The notes beneath the pieces were generated by a model. That model saw nothing but the letters and a program-made list of their open reading frames with translations, was not told the origin of the DNA and did no database searches. From assembly GCA_021205255.1 (NCBI GenBank), contig JAJPXW010000171.1, forward strand, positions 1 through 6,226: DNA of 6,226 nucleotides. Direction: 5' to 3'. Position numbers and translations under genes: made by a program. This document shows positions 6,196 through 6,226 of the stretch, one piece after another; positions within the stretch are counted from its first letter, which is position 1; each line of letters opens with the position of its first letter. This stretch comes from Burkholderiales bacterium (lineage in GTDB: Bacteria > Pseudomonadota > Gammaproteobacteria > Burkholderiales > Burkholderiaceae_F).

Positions 6196-6219
6196 GGTAA
6201 GTTTCAGTTAGTGGTAAGT
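6196..6219. repeat. Direct heptamer repeat upstream of traF
   Basis: GGTAAGT occurs at 6196-6202 and 6213-6219, with start points 17 bases apart, just upstream of the traF ribosome binding site. A third copy lies at 24-30 at the other end of the window. This could be a regulator half-site pair or chance in AT-rich sequence. Confidence 0.25.
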
Positions 6220-6226
6220 ATTTTTA

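Overview
The window carries the end of an F-type conjugation (type IV secretion, mating-pair formation) operon on the minus strand. Three complete genes fill roughly 920-6180 and are read from right to left as traF, traH, traG. Each start overlaps the previous stop by four bases (ATGA between traF and traH, GTGA between traH and traG), so they are almost certainly one mRNA with coupled translation. TraF is a periplasmic thioredoxin-fold protein, TraH a periplasmic pilus-assembly factor, and TraG an inner-membrane protein with a long periplasmic tail. In F-like systems these proteins act in pilus assembly, and TraG also in mating-pair stabilisation and entry exclusion. The order traF, traH, traG agrees with that of F-family elements.

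Downstream of traG (about 1-920) the picture changes. A 60-codon reading frame starts on the last bases of traG (ATGA overlap) and has no clear function. It occupies the position where F carries traS, but it does not look like TraS, and a short PHSSLG motif instead recalls the C-terminus of IS3-family transposases. No traT or traD follows. Roughly 390-710 lacks a convincing gene but is densely packed with short perfect inverted repeats. One is a 37-base hairpin that, read on the minus strand, ends in a GNRA (GAAA) tetraloop. A GC-stem followed by a T-run at about 389-414 could terminate it. I read this as a candidate structured non-coding RNA on the minus strand, or alternatively a hairpin-rich DNA site such as an oriT. 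It is the least explained part of the window. A possible 74-codon ORF of unknown function lies near the left end.

Organism: a Gram-negative bacterium, because the proteins need a periplasm and two have clear signal peptides. Base composition is moderate to AT-leaning by eye. F-type tra modules of this kind occur on plasmids and integrative elements of Gamma- and Alphaproteobacteria, including intracellular lineages, and in environmental Chlamydiae. The sequence alone does not decide between them. The window is best described as part of a plasmid, ICE or genomic island, with a module boundary or decayed zone just after traG.
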